Assembly: GCA_964573705.1 (NCBI GenBank)
Contig: CAZNLT010000007.1
Coordinates: 3,211-67,210 of the forward strand
Length of the DNA stretch: 64,000 nt
Reading direction: 5' to 3'
DNA from: JAABSQ01 sp964573705
Lineage (GTDB): Bacteria; Desulfobacterota; Desulfobacteria; Desulfobacterales; Desulfococcaceae
Shown here: one piece after another, positions 16,415 to 25,962 of the stretch
Layout: each line of letters starts with the position of its first letter
Position numbering within the stretch: the first letter of the stretch is position 1
The notes under the pieces: model-generated
Told to the model about the DNA's origin: nothing
Database searches by the model: none
The model's input: the letters and a program-made list of their open reading frames with translations, nothing else
Translations under genes and position numbers: made by a program

Positions 16415-17956
16415 ATGTCCATTGAGCATGAATACGGCAAGACCGAAAACGTCCTCTACTCTCAAAGCCTGGATCTGCTGCTGGAATGGGGCCGCATCCA
16501 CCTGTTTCATCAGAAGGACACCCCCATGCTTCAGGAGCTGGAGGGAAAATGGGAATACCTCAAGGCGGTCGGCACGCCTCTGGACGCCGGGCTGGATCTG
16601 CTGGAAAGCCGGGTGCGCACCTCTCTGAAGATTCTTCACGGACCGGCCACGATTCATCTGGAGCGGCAAACCGCCGGCAACATCATGGCCGCCGTCAAAA
16701 CCCTGGACCAGGTGGTGTTTCTGTCCGAGGCCCTGGAGTCCTTTCCCACCGTTCTCGACCTGCCCCCGGGGTTCCGGGAAAAGTCAGACGACCTGCTGCA
16801 TCGGGTCACCATCGAAAAAACCCCGCCCACCCTGCGCCTGATCCCCTTGAATGAATGGCGGCGGGAGGTCCTCAAAAACATCCCTTCCCAGGTCAACTAC
16901 CTGTTTCCCTGGTACGGTCTGTGGGTGGAACTGCCCACCGATTTTTTGGAAACCATGACCGAACGGTTCAAAGAGGCAGCCGAAGGGGATGACCCGTTCC
17001 CGGACCTGGACCCGAACATGGCGCCGGTGCTGCTGGAGGACCTCAAATCCGATCCGCCCCTGCTGGAACGGGTGCGTCGGGGCGGCAAAATGGCGCTGCC
17101 GCCGCCCAAGAGGGACACCGGCTTCTCTCAACGCCTGATTCAGCTGTATCATGCCGAAATCGCCGGCAGAACCATTCCCGACGACCTGCAGGAGGTCGGG
17201 CTCCTGGTGGCCGCCTGCCAGGCGGTGGACCCCCCCGCCGATTCGGTGCTTGAGCGGTTGGAGCAGCTGTTTTTGGCGGCCTTCTGCACCCCGTTTCCGG
17301 ATGACGCCTCCCGAAGGGATTGGCTCGATGAAATCGAAGCCGGTCTGAAGCGGCTCGACCCCTCCTCGCTTCATGCCTCCCATCTTCTGGAACCGCTCTG
17401 CTTCTGGTCCAAGGGGCGGCTCGGCGATGAGGAGCTTGTACAAAAGGTGTGGTCGGAATGGGAACACCGGCTTCTGAAAGCCGCAGATCAGATCGAGACC
17501 CGCAGCGTCTTCATGGGCGCCGTAGAAAACCTGCGCGGGGCCGGAAAGCCAAGGACCCCCGGCAGTCGGGGGCGATCCCGGTGGGCCCGGCTGTTCGAAA
17601 CGATCAAAAGCAGCTTCTCTTTGAAACGGATAGCGGCCATCCTGATCATCGGTACGCTTCTGGGGGTTGCGCTGCTTTACCTTCTGACACCGAAGCCTTC
17701 GCCTCCGGCAGAATCCCCGGAACCGGAAAACCGGGTCATCAAACGCAAAATCCCTGCTCAGGACCGTCCGTCTCAGCCGGCGGAACCGTCCCCCGCCCCG
17801 AAAAACACCGCCGCACAACCCCCGGCCGGTTCAGGGATTCAGAACGGGGTCGATCCTTTCGATCCCCTATTGACCGAGCCGCCCCTCGAAAAAGCGGGCA
17901 GAGACGGGAACGCCGGCCCACCCCATCCGCCTTTTCAATCCTTTCGAAATCCCTGA
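16415..17956 (+). CDS. Unknown protein with large cytoplasmic domain and one membrane anchor
   Basis: A 513-residue protein I do not recognise. Residues 1-395 form a predicted soluble, mainly helical region with no known catalytic motif. A basic patch (TPGSRGRSRWARLF) leads into a single membrane segment at about 408-428 (IAAILIIGTLLGVALLYLL). The last ~85 residues are proline-rich and low-complexity and would be periplasmic. This tail-anchored order, with a soluble domain, one helix and a proline-rich spacer, resembles envelope-spanning adaptor proteins, but that is only an analogy. The start has an AAGGAAG ribosome-binding site and the gene has its own sigma-70-like promoter. Monocistronic by appearance. 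Confidence 0.8.
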   Translation: MSIEHEYGKTENVLYSQSLDLLLEWGRIHLFHQKDTPMLQELEGKWEYLKAVGTPLDAGLDLLESRVRTSLKILHGPATIHLERQTAGNIMAAVKTLDQVVFLSEALESFPTVLDLPPGFREKSDDLLHRVTIEKTPPTLRLIPLNEWRREVLKNIPSQVNYLFPWYGLWVELPTDFLETMTERFKEAAEGDDPFPDLDPNMAPVLLEDLKSDPPLLERVRRGGKMALPPPKRDTGFSQRLIQLYHAEIAGRTIPDDLQEVGLLVAACQAVDPPADSVLERLEQLFLAAFCTPFPDDASRRDWLDEIEAGLKRLDPSSLHASHLLEPLCFWSKGRLGDEELVQKVWSEWEHRLLKAADQIETRSVFMGAVENLRGAGKPRTPGSRGRSRWARLFETIKSSFSLKRIAAILIIGTLLGVALLYLLTPKPSPPAESPEPENRVIKRKIPAQDRPSQPAEPSPAPKNTAAQPPAGSGIQNGVDPFDPLLTEPPLEKAGRDGNAGPPHPPFQSFRNP

Positions 17957-18019
17957 TTCCCCACACCGGCGGCGTGATTCAGTCCAGGCGCCTGGTTCGG
18001 GCGATTCCCGACAACACCG

Positions 18020-18880
18020 CTATCGCTCCTGGCCGAACCCGTTGCCTTTTGCGCCCGGACGCCGAAAATAGAGTTCGGAAACCAGTGCGATCTGCTCGGC
18101 CCGCAATCGGTTGCCCCGGTCCGATTCCACCAGAGTGAACTCGAAGACCAGCTCGCGGCTGGGAAGCTCCTTGATCACCTCGTTGTTTTGAACCGAGTCG
18201 GCATGGAAATAGACCGTCTGGTAGGGAGAGTCCTTTTCCCGGGAATCGGTGATCCACAGGGGGCCGAACTGCTGAAGAAACCGGAAGTATCCGAATTTTT
18301 CATCCTGATTGAAGTAATAGCACATGCCCCGCACTCTCGACCCGATCTCCCCCCAGGGTTTGGAATCCCGAATGGAGAGCAGGTTCGGCACCAGGTACCC
18401 GGAGGTGAACACATCCGTCTCCTGGCGCAGGTCCGGGGAGACATTGTCGAAAGCGATCACCTCCACCCGGCACCCCTTGTTCTGCAGGGCTCTCGCCACT
18501 CGGGTGAAATCCCCGTCCCCGGTCACCAGCACCACCCGGTCGAGATTTTCGGACTGGAGCAGGGCGTCGATGGCCATGTCCAGGTCCGCATTGGCTTTGG
18601 CATAGAGGTCCCCGGCCTCATCCCGGAACCATTTGACCTCTTTGGCGATCAGTTTATACCCGAAGCTTCGAATCCGTGAAAAATAATTGCGCGTCCAATC
18701 ATTGTAATTGTCGTCCCGCTGGGCCTTTTTCCGGTCGTAGCCCGCATAGGCATTGAGCCGAATGGGGACCGAACCGTCATCGCAGACAAATTTTCGCAGT
18801 ACGTCGTATTGAATGCCGAACCCGCCGTTTCGAATGATGTTTTCCACATCCACATAAATTCCCGCTTTGGTCGTAAACAT
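18020..18880 (-). CDS. NYN-domain (LabA/DUF88) protein with C-terminal cold-shock-like domain
   Basis: A 286-residue protein. Residues ~1-160 are a NYN/PIN-like nuclease domain of the LabA/DUF88 group, with acidic active-site residues in GIYVDVENI, KANADLDMAID and VTGDGDFTRVARAL, as expected for metal-dependent RNases. Residues ~185-280 look like a divergent cold-shock/OB fold: CYYFNQDEKFGYFRF, VYFHADSV and VFEFTLVESDRGNRLRAEQI follow the order of RNP1, RNP2 and the last strands of CspA. The start is the ATG at 18880, where the NYN domain begins; the frame is open 45 codons further but without family similarity. Likely role: RNA binding and cleavage. The CSD assignment is by eye. Confidence 0.8.
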   Translation of the reverse strand: MFTTKAGIYVDVENIIRNGGFGIQYDVLRKFVCDDGSVPIRLNAYAGYDRKKAQRDDNYNDWTRNYFSRIRSFGYKLIAKEVKWFRDEAGDLYAKANADLDMAIDALLQSENLDRVVLVTGDGDFTRVARALQNKGCRVEVIAFDNVSPDLRQETDVFTSGYLVPNLLSIRDSKPWGEIGSRVRGMCYYFNQDEKFGYFRFLQQFGPLWITDSREKDSPYQTVYFHADSVQNNEVIKELPSRELVFEFTLVESDRGNRLRAEQIALVSELYFRRPGAKGNGFGQER

Positions 18881-19118
18881 AATTTTTTTCTCTGTGTCTT
18901 CTTCTTGTATTTTCCTGCAATAAACATTTGTATTCCTCTGTACCTGAGAACATAGATAACCTCTATTTTCCTTTTCCACAACCTCGGGTTTGCGGAACCG
19001 CCTCTTTTTCCCCATAAAACCGCTGTTCAGCTTGGCATGAAACCCTTTGAATCGATGCGGGTTCCATGGTATGAAGAGATGTAACTACCTAAAAACAGGA
19101 GAGGAGGAGGAAACCACC

Positions 19119-20324
19119 ATGAACAGCCGGGACTATATCCGCCTGGAAGACGAATACGGAGCCCACAACTACAAACCGATGGATGTGGTGCTGACCCGGG
19201 GCGAGGGTATCTGGGTCTGGGATGTGGAAGGCAAAAAATACATGGACTGCCTGTCGGCCTATTCCGCGGTCAACCAGGGCCACTGCCATCCGGAAATTGT
19301 AAAGGCGATGATGGAGCAGGCCCGAAAACTTACCCTCACCTCCCGGGCCTTTCGAAACGATCAGCTCGGGATGTTTTACAAAGAGGTCTGCGAACTGACC
19401 CGCTCCCACAAGGTGCTGCCCATGAACAGCGGGGCCGAAGCCGTGGAGACGGTGATCAAGGCGGCCCGAAAATGGGGGTATGAAGTCAAAGGCGTGCCCA
19501 AGGACCAGGCCGAAATCATCGTCTGTGAAAACAATTTTCACGGCCGCACCATCACCATTGTCGGGTTCAGCACCGACGAGGGCTCCCGGCGCGGGTTCGG
19601 CCCCTTCACCCCGGGCTTCAAGGTAATCCCCTTCGGAGACGCCGAGGCCCTGGAACAGGCAGTCACCCCGAACACGGTCGGCTTTCTGGTGGAGCCGATT
19701 CAGGGGGAGGCCGGGGTCATCATTCCGCCCGACGGCTACCTGAAACAGGCCCGGGAAATCTGCACCCGTCACAACATCGTCCTGATCCTGGACGAGATTC
19801 AGACCGGTCTGGGCCGAACCGGCAAGCTGCTGGCGGAAGAATACGACGGCATCGAAGCCGATCTGACCCTGGTGGGCAAGGCCCTCTCGGGCGGCTTCTA
19901 TCCGGTCTCGGCGGTGCTCTCCAACAAGGCGGTCCTGGGGGTGCTGCGCCCCGGCGAACACGGCAGCACCTTCGGCGGCAACCCGCTGGCCTGTGCGATC
20001 GCCCGAAAGGCGGTGCGGGTGCTGTTCGAGGAAAACCTGATCGACAATGCCATGGAGCAGGGCGGCTATTTCCTGGACGGTTTGAAAAAGATGGAAAGCC
20101 CCCACATCAAGGAGATCCGGGGCAAAGGGCTGATGATCGGCCTGGAACTTCACCCCGAAGCCGGAGGGGCCCACCGGTTTTGCAGCCTGCTGAAGGAAAA
20201 GGGCCTGCTCTGCAAAGACACCCATGAAAACACCATCCGGTTCGCCCCGCCCCTGGTCATTCGGCGGGAGGATGTGGACTGGGCACTGGAACGGATCGAA
20301 TCGGTGATGAAAGACACCGCCTGA
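19119..20324 (+). CDS. rocD: Ornithine--oxo-acid aminotransferase
   Basis: A 401-residue class III PLP-dependent aminotransferase that transfers the delta-amino group of ornithine to 2-oxoglutarate, giving glutamate semialdehyde for proline and glutamate metabolism. The PLP lysine lies in LTLVGKALSGGFYP, and the metal/PLP Asp in VLILDEIQTGLGRTGK. The N-terminal YGAHNYKPMDVVLTRGEGIWVWD segment and the HGSTFGGNPLACAIA stretch are typical of ornithine rather than acetylornithine enzymes. The ATG at 19119 follows AGGAGAGGAGGAGG. It overlaps in purpose with no neighbour; recN follows 4 bp downstream, so the two may be co-transcribed. Confidence 0.93.
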   Translation: MNSRDYIRLEDEYGAHNYKPMDVVLTRGEGIWVWDVEGKKYMDCLSAYSAVNQGHCHPEIVKAMMEQARKLTLTSRAFRNDQLGMFYKEVCELTRSHKVLPMNSGAEAVETVIKAARKWGYEVKGVPKDQAEIIVCENNFHGRTITIVGFSTDEGSRRGFGPFTPGFKVIPFGDAEALEQAVTPNTVGFLVEPIQGEAGVIIPPDGYLKQAREICTRHNIVLILDEIQTGLGRTGKLLAEEYDGIEADLTLVGKALSGGFYPVSAVLSNKAVLGVLRPGEHGSTFGGNPLACAIARKAVRVLFEENLIDNAMEQGGYFLDGLKKMESPHIKEIRGKGLMIGLELHPEAGGAHRFCSLLKEKGLLCKDTHENTIRFAPPLVIRREDVDWALERIESVMKDTA

Positions 20325-20328
20325 ACCC

Positions 20329-22029
20329 ATGCTGCAAGAAATCGCGATCAAAAATTTCGCCATCATCGATGACCTGCACATTCGGTTTTCAGACGGCTTC
20401 ACCATCCTGAGCGGTGAAACCGGGGCGGGCAAGTCGATCATCATCAATGCGGTCAACCTTCTGCTGGGCAGCCGGGCCACCGCAAGTTTCATCCGCACCG
20501 GCGCGGAAACCGCCGAACTGGCGGCCGCCTTCGACCTGGACCCCGACAGCCCCGCAGCCCGCCTGCTGGCTGAAAACGACCTCGACCCCTCCGAGGGGCT
20601 TCTGGTGCGGCGGATCATCGCCCGAAACAACCGGCACAAAATCTACATCAACAACACCCCGTCCACCATTCGGCTGCTCACCGCAATCACCGAAACTCTG
20701 GCCAGCATCTCCGGGCAGCACGCCCACCAGGGGCTCCTGGATGAAGACCAGCACCTGCTCATTCTCGATCAATTCGGACACCTCATGGGACTTCGAGACA
20801 AGGTGCGGGCCCATTATCAGGGCCTGCAACCCCTGATCCGGAAACTGAACCGATTGAAAACCCTTCGGGATCGCCAGGCCGAGGAGCGGGAACTGCTTCG
20901 GTTTCAGCAGCAGGAGATCCTGGCGGCCCAATTGGCGCCGGGGGAGGATGCGGAACTGGAGCGGGAGCTTCTTTTGCTCAAAAACGCCGAAGTCCTCTAC
21001 CAGGCGGTGTTCGGCGCGGTCGAGGAGCTCTACGGCGCTCAGAATGCGGTGTTTGAAAAACTGGGCGGGGTCGGCAAAGACCTGGAAAAAGCCTCCCGAA
21101 TCGATCCGGAATTGACCCCCCGGGCGGAAGGATTGGCCGACATCACCTTTCGGGTCGAGGATATCGTGGACGGCCTGCGATCCTATCTCGACAACATCCG
21201 CGTCGACCCGAAGCGCCTGGAGACGGTAGACGACCGGTTGAACGCCCTCAAAAAACTCAAGCGCAAATACGGGGGCTCCATCGAGGCGGTCCTCTCCCGC
21301 CTGGAAGCCATCGAAACCGAGCTGTCGGCGGTGGAGAATATCTCCGACGAGATCGCGGCCGCGGAAGCCGATATCGCCGACCAGCGGGAACAGCTGATTC
21401 GACGGGCCAGGGAGTTGTCCGACAAGCGCGCGCAAAGCGCAGCGGTCTTCTCCGAAAAGGTGGAAAAAGAGCTGGCCGGGCTCAACATGGCCGACACCCG
21501 CTTTCGAATCGCCCTATCCCCGATCCCGGCCGCGGAGGCCGCCGATCCCTTTCTCATTTTTGAGGATCGCCTGGTCGCCGACACCGGCCTCGACCGGGCC
21601 GCCTTCATGATCGCCCCCAACGTGGGGGAAGAGATGAAGCCCCTGGCGGATATCGCCTCGGGCGGCGAACTCTCCCGGGTGGTGCTGGCCCTGAAAGCGA
21701 TTCTGGCCGAAATCGAGGCGGTGGGCACGGTGATTTTCGACGAAGTGGATGCCGGCATCGGGGGCGGCACCGCCGAAGTGGTCGGTCAAAAGCTGGCGAC
21801 CCTGGCCCGCTACCACCAGGTGATCTGCATCACCCATCTGGCCCAGATCGCCAAGTTCGGGGACCACCACTTTCGGATCGCCAAAGAGGTGTCCCAAGGC
21901 CGCACCCGCACCGCCATCGAGCCCCTCGATCCGGAAGAACGGGTGCGGGAGATCGCCCGCATGCTGGGCGGACTCAAACTGACCCAGGCCACCCTGGACC
22001 ATGCCATGGAGATGGTCCGGGAAGAGTAA
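20329..22029 (+). CDS. recN: DNA repair protein RecN
   Basis: A 566-residue SMC-like ATPase of double-strand-break repair. Walker A is at residue ~29 (LSGETGAGKSIIINAV), the ABC signature at ~445 (ADIASGGELSRVVLALK) and Walker B at ~473 (VIFDEVDAGIGGGTAEVVG). The central ~150-360 region is charged and helical, as in the coiled-coil arms. It starts AIKNFAIIDDLHI as is usual for RecN. It lies 4 bp after rocD. Length is normal. Confidence 0.97.
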   Translation: MLQEIAIKNFAIIDDLHIRFSDGFTILSGETGAGKSIIINAVNLLLGSRATASFIRTGAETAELAAAFDLDPDSPAARLLAENDLDPSEGLLVRRIIARNNRHKIYINNTPSTIRLLTAITETLASISGQHAHQGLLDEDQHLLILDQFGHLMGLRDKVRAHYQGLQPLIRKLNRLKTLRDRQAEERELLRFQQQEILAAQLAPGEDAELERELLLLKNAEVLYQAVFGAVEELYGAQNAVFEKLGGVGKDLEKASRIDPELTPRAEGLADITFRVEDIVDGLRSYLDNIRVDPKRLETVDDRLNALKKLKRKYGGSIEAVLSRLEAIETELSAVENISDEIAAAEADIADQREQLIRRARELSDKRAQSAAVFSEKVEKELAGLNMADTRFRIALSPIPAAEAADPFLIFEDRLVADTGLDRAAFMIAPNVGEEMKPLADIASGGELSRVVLALKAILAEIEAVGTVIFDEVDAGIGGGTAEVVGQKLATLARYHQVICITHLAQIAKFGDHHFRIAKEVSQGRTRTAIEPLDPEERVREIARMLGGLKLTQATLDHAMEMVREE

Positions 22030-22033
22030 AAAG

Positions 22034-22059
22034 CGGGGCGCCCGAACCCGGACGCCCCG
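22034..22059. terminator. Bidirectional terminator candidate between recN and GDSL gene
   Basis: GC-rich inverted repeat CGGGGCG(c)CCG / CGG(a)CGCCCCG with an A-run on its left, in the 41-bp gap of two convergent genes. The T-run is poor on the plus side and present as TTTTT on the minus side. Confidence 0.6.
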
Positions 22060-22070
22060 AATCGTTCAGA

Positions 22071-23753
22071 TCAGAAACAGATGGTTCCCGACACATACGG
22101 CGCCACCACATCCGGATCGGTGTCGTCGCAGTCGATCAGCGGCGCCAGCAGCGGAGAAATGGTCGCGGGGTCGGGTCCGGGCACGTAGAAATCCCCGTCC
22201 CCGTCGATATAGGGGTCCACCGCCCAGACCGCCTCGACATCGGCTTCCGGAACTCTAAAATCCAATTCGGAAAAATTAATGGTCCGAATGAATTCATTGG
22301 CCACCAGGGCATACCCGGTATCCGAAGGATGCACCCCGTCCAGGCTGAACGCGCCGCCGCCCAGGGTCTTGTACAACACATCCCCGGCGATGACGATCTC
22401 CTCGTCGATCACCTCCTGGAACAAAGCATTGGTGTCAACCAGTGTGACGTTCGGATAGGTTTGGGCCAGAAGGGCGATGTGGTCGTTGATGGCGTCCACC
22501 CGGTTGTTGACCCGGACGGCCTCATCAGCCGTGAGCGAAAACCCGTCCGATGTGGATACGGTCCCGAAGATCAGCCCGTTGAGAGAAAAATTGTCCAGCC
22601 CCAGCCCCCGGGCGATGGACCGGTCCGGATTGTCCGGGTTCAGAAACGGCCCGAAACCTACCGACTGGCCGGGCGCAAGCGAGGTCACATCCACCAGGGG
22701 AAAGGCCGCCAACCGCTCCAGGTCGGCCTCGTTAAACAGGAATCCGATCTGGGTGACATAGGGAATATTGGCGACAAAGACGTGGCTGTCCGAAAAGGAA
22801 GCCAACCGATCCACAATCTCTGAAAGATTGGCTTCGACCGCATCCAGGTCGTGCCCGGTTTCGGTGTCCGACAGATAGGCCAGAATTTCCGCCTCGGTCA
22901 GGCGGCTTCCGAAATCCCGAGTGACGGCCCCGAGCACGTCGTTGTTCCCGATCCAGAGGGTAAAGACCTTGGTCTGATCGGGATAAAGATCCGCCAGGTA
23001 TTCGGCGGCTTCCAATTGAGAAAGCGACCTGCCGGCCCGCTCCGGCAGGGGCGCCAGCAATTCGTCCAGGAGCGGGTTGCCCGAACCGGTCCGCTCAAGA
23101 ATGACCTCCTGAGTGGTGGCGCCGTCCACACCGAGATTATACGGAATGAGGTCCGGGTCGATGCGGGTTTCAAGCCGCGTCAGAAGCGGATTGTTCCAGA
23201 ACAGGGGAACCGCTTCGGCCATCCGGTCCGCCAGCACCCGGGTATATCCGAAAGGCTGAGTGAATTCATTGACCGCATTGCTTTGCACCCCGTTGGTCAG
23301 GCTGTCCCCCAGATTGATCAGGACCACGGCGCCCACATCGGCCGCGCGAAACGCCTCCCAGGAACCGGTCCTGCCCCCGGCGGCCGTCCAGGAGCCGAAC
23401 ATCTCATCCACGGCCACCGTGCCGTCGAGGGTCACATCCGTGAGACCGCCCAGCGCATCGATGTTCAGCAGAATCTCCGTCCCGCCGGTGGTCCCCGACC
23501 CGGTTATCGGGGCCTCCCCCGGTGGAAAAAGGGTCAAATCGACCGTTCCCCCGGATTGAACGATTTCCATTCGAATGGGGCCGGTATCTCCGGCAGCCCC
23601 CGCCTCCGCATAGAAAAATTCCCAGGCGCCGCTCACATCCGCCACCCCCGCCGGATCATCACTGCTGCTGCACGCCCCCATCGTCAAGACCACCACCAGC
23701 AACATCCCCCACCGAAGCCCCCCCCGACCCATCAAACTCGCTCTTCCGTTCAT
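22071..23753 (-). CDS. SGNH/GDSL hydrolase lipoprotein
   Basis: A 560-residue exported protein. An N-terminal signal ends in a lipobox (VVLTMGAC), so it is probably anchored to the membrane through the +1 cysteine. Residues ~30-130 form a beta-rich N-terminal domain of unknown role. The GDSL esterase/lipase domain follows, with block I nucleophile Ser in INLGDSLTNG, block III in LWIGNNDVL, and the Asp/His pair in LDGVHPSDTGYALVANEF. The C-terminal ~50 residues are rich in Asp and Gly and end DCDDTDPDVV, a calcium-binding-like stretch. I chose the ATG at 23753 because AAAGGAGGGGGT stands directly before it. The substrate cannot be told. Confidence 0.9.
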   Translation of the reverse strand: MNGRASLMGRGGLRWGMLLVVVLTMGACSSSDDPAGVADVSGAWEFFYAEAGAAGDTGPIRMEIVQSGGTVDLTLFPPGEAPITGSGTTGGTEILLNIDALGGLTDVTLDGTVAVDEMFGSWTAAGGRTGSWEAFRAADVGAVVLINLGDSLTNGVQSNAVNEFTQPFGYTRVLADRMAEAVPLFWNNPLLTRLETRIDPDLIPYNLGVDGATTQEVILERTGSGNPLLDELLAPLPERAGRSLSQLEAAEYLADLYPDQTKVFTLWIGNNDVLGAVTRDFGSRLTEAEILAYLSDTETGHDLDAVEANLSEIVDRLASFSDSHVFVANIPYVTQIGFLFNEADLERLAAFPLVDVTSLAPGQSVGFGPFLNPDNPDRSIARGLGLDNFSLNGLIFGTVSTSDGFSLTADEAVRVNNRVDAINDHIALLAQTYPNVTLVDTNALFQEVIDEEIVIAGDVLYKTLGGGAFSLDGVHPSDTGYALVANEFIRTINFSELDFRVPEADVEAVWAVDPYIDGDGDFYVPGPDPATISPLLAPLIDCDDTDPDVVAPYVSGTICF

Positions 23754-23799
23754 ACCCCCTCCTTTCATATAAAGAATATTTCCCAGACCCATCATCTAC

Positions 23800-23911
23800 C
23801 GCCTGTCGCCTGTCGCCTGTCGCCTTGCACCTTGCACCTTGCACCTTGCACCTTGACCCCTGAACCTTGCACCTTGAACCTTGCACCTTGAACCTTGAAC
23901 CTTGAACCTTT
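23800..23911. repeat. Sixteen-unit heptamer tandem repeat
   Basis: A strict 7-bp periodicity over 112 bp: CGCCTGT x3, CGCCTTG, CACCTTG x4, ACCCCTG, then AACCTTG and CACCTTG alternating and ending in AACCTTG copies. It lies in the intergenic region between the divergent GDSL lipoprotein and archease genes, 47 bp from one start and 92 bp from the other. There are no spacers, so it is not CRISPR. Confidence 0.95.
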
Positions 23912-24002
23912 CCACCTATTACCCATAACCTCCCCGCAAAGTCAAACCGGATATCCGCCAAATCGCTTTGACTCTCCCCCGACCCGGTGTTATGATGCTT
24001 TC

Positions 24003-24416
24003 ATGAATTACACCTATATCGACCATACCGCCGATTTCGGTGTCCACGTTACAGGAACCACCCTGGCGGATCTCTTCTCGAACGCGGCCGAGGCCCTGTT
24101 TGACCAGCTCGTCGACCGGGCGGATTTGCGGGAGGCCGATTCCCGCCGTGTCCGCATCACCGGGGAGGACCGGCCCGACCTGATGGTCAACTGGCTGAGG
24201 GAGCTGCTGTATCTCTGGGCCGGGGAAGACCTGCTGATCAAACGGGTGGCCATCGACAAAATTTCAGGGTCTGAATTGACCGCAACCCTGTTCTATGAGC
24301 CCTATGATCCTGAACGGCACGAGATCAAGGAAGAAATCAAGGCGGTAACCTATTACGGTATTCGGGTCGATAAAACCGCCGAAGGATGGGAGGCGGAGAT
24401 CATTTTCGACGTGTAG
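24003..24416 (+). CDS. Archease (RtcB cofactor)
   Basis: A 137-residue archease, the protein that speeds up guanylylation of the RNA ligase RtcB and allows it multiple turnovers. Family signatures are the N-terminal YIDHTADFGVHVTG, with the conserved acidic metal-binding Asp, LFSNAAEALF, and the C-terminal AVTYYGIRVDKTAEGWEAEIIFDV. The usual length is about 140 residues. The ATG at 24003 is where family similarity begins; the ribosome-binding site is weak. rtcB lies 108 bp downstream on the same strand, the expected partner. Confidence 0.95.
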   Translation: MNYTYIDHTADFGVHVTGTTLADLFSNAAEALFDQLVDRADLREADSRRVRITGEDRPDLMVNWLRELLYLWAGEDLLIKRVAIDKISGSELTATLFYEPYDPERHEIKEEIKAVTYYGIRVDKTAEGWEAEIIFDV

Positions 24417-24524
24417 CGGAGGACCGAGGAGAAGAACCCGGAACGTAATCTCATTGCAAAACCAAAGGCGACATCCGATCCGGCATTGTCCTCCCGGCCT
24501 TCTTTTCCGTACAGGAGACAAAAT

Positions 24525-25961
24525 ATGAACGACTTGAAAAAAATAGACGATTACCGCTGGGAAATCCCCCAGACCGGCGATATGCGGGTGCCCGGCCGCA
24601 TATACATAGATGAGCGCATGGTGGAAGTCCTCGCCCGGGAAGGCACCCTCAAGCAGGTGGCCAATGTGGCCACCCTGCCGGGGATCCTCAATGCCTCTCT
24701 GGCCATGCCGGACATTCATCTGGGATATGGATTTTCCATCGGCGGGGTGGCCGCCTTCGATTGGGAGACCGGCATCGTCTCCCCCGGCGGGGTCGGATAC
24801 GACATCAACTGCGGGGTTCGGCTGGCCGCCACCCGTCTCGAAGAAAAAGAGGTCCGTCCGCAACTGGAGGAGCTGGTCAATGCGCTGTATCAAAACGTCC
24901 CCTCCGGCGTCGGCTCCACCGGGCCGGTAAAACTGACCCCCAAATCGGTCAAACAGGTGCTGGCCGAAGGAAGCCGATGGGCGGTCAAAGAAGGCTTCGG
25001 GTCCGAATCCGACCTCGACCATACCGAAGAAGGCGGCTGCCTGGCCGGAGCGGACCCCGATGCCGTCAGCGACCGGGCCCTGGAGCGGGGCAAAAAGCAG
25101 CTCGGCACCCTCGGTTCCGGAAACCATTTTCTGGAAGTCGGGATCGTGGAAGAAATTTTCGATGCGGATGTGGCCCGGACCTTCGGGCTGTTTGAAAACC
25201 AGGTGACGGTAATGGTCCATTCCGGATCACGCGGGCTCGGATACCAGATCTGCGATGATTTCCTGGCGCGCCTCAGCAAACATTCCAAAAACCTTCCGTT
25301 CAGGGTCCCCGACCGGCAGCTCGCCTGCGCCATGATCCAATCGGATGAAGGACAGAAATACCTGAGCGCCATGGCCTGCGGCGCCAATTACGCCTGGGCC
25401 AACCGGCAGATTCTGATGCATCGGGCCTACGAGGTCTTTCTGAAAGCGCTGAAAATGAGCCCCCGGGACCTGGGTCTTCAGCTGGTCTATGATGTCTGCC
25501 ATAACGTCGCCAAAAAAGAAGAACACACCATCGACGGCAAAAAACGGACCGTCTGCGTCCACCGAAAAGGGGCCACCCGGTCCTTTCCGGCCGGGCACCC
25601 GGCGGTCCCCGAGGCCTACCGCCGGGTCGGCCAGCCGGTCCTGGCGCCGGGCGATATGGGCACCGCCTCCTATGTCCTGGTAGGGACGGATCAGGCCATG
25701 GCCGAGACCTTCGGCTCCACCTGCCACGGCGCCGGACGGGTGATGAGCCGAAAGGCCGCCAAAAAAGCGGCCAAGGGCCGGGCCATCTACCGCGAGCTGG
25801 AAGACAAAGGCATTCGGGTCCGGTGGTCCGGCAAGGGCACCATGACCGAAGAGATGCCCGACGCCTACAAGGACATCTCCCAGGTGGTAGAGGTGGTCCA
25901 CGGCGCAGGAATTTCACGAAAGGTGGCCAAACTCCGGCCCATGGCCGTGGTCAAGGGGTAG
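24525..25961 (+). CDS. rtcB: RNA-splicing ligase RtcB
   Basis: A 478-residue GTP-dependent RNA ligase that joins 2',3'-cyclic phosphate or 3'-phosphate ends to 5'-OH ends in RNA repair or tRNA splicing. Metal-binding residues are visible in GYDINCGVRL, LGSGNHFLEV, VHSGSRGLGY and HNVAKKEEH. The guanylylated histidine is in STCHGAGRVMSR and the GTP-binding lysine region in HRKGATRSFPAGHP. It has no intein. The ATG at 24525 has ACAGGAGACAAAAT upstream. The archease gene precedes it and uppP follows 1 bp after its stop. Confidence 0.97.
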   Translation: MNDLKKIDDYRWEIPQTGDMRVPGRIYIDERMVEVLAREGTLKQVANVATLPGILNASLAMPDIHLGYGFSIGGVAAFDWETGIVSPGGVGYDINCGVRLAATRLEEKEVRPQLEELVNALYQNVPSGVGSTGPVKLTPKSVKQVLAEGSRWAVKEGFGSESDLDHTEEGGCLAGADPDAVSDRALERGKKQLGTLGSGNHFLEVGIVEEIFDADVARTFGLFENQVTVMVHSGSRGLGYQICDDFLARLSKHSKNLPFRVPDRQLACAMIQSDEGQKYLSAMACGANYAWANRQILMHRAYEVFLKALKMSPRDLGLQLVYDVCHNVAKKEEHTIDGKKRTVCVHRKGATRSFPAGHPAVPEAYRRVGQPVLAPGDMGTASYVLVGTDQAMAETFGSTCHGAGRVMSRKAAKKAAKGRAIYRELEDKGIRVRWSGKGTMTEEMPDAYKDISQVVEVVHGAGISRKVAKLRPMAVVKG

Positions 25962-25962
25962 C

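Noticed and set aside
23800..23911. Possible CRISPR array
   Set aside because: Units are 7 bp with no spacers, so it is a simple tandem repeat.
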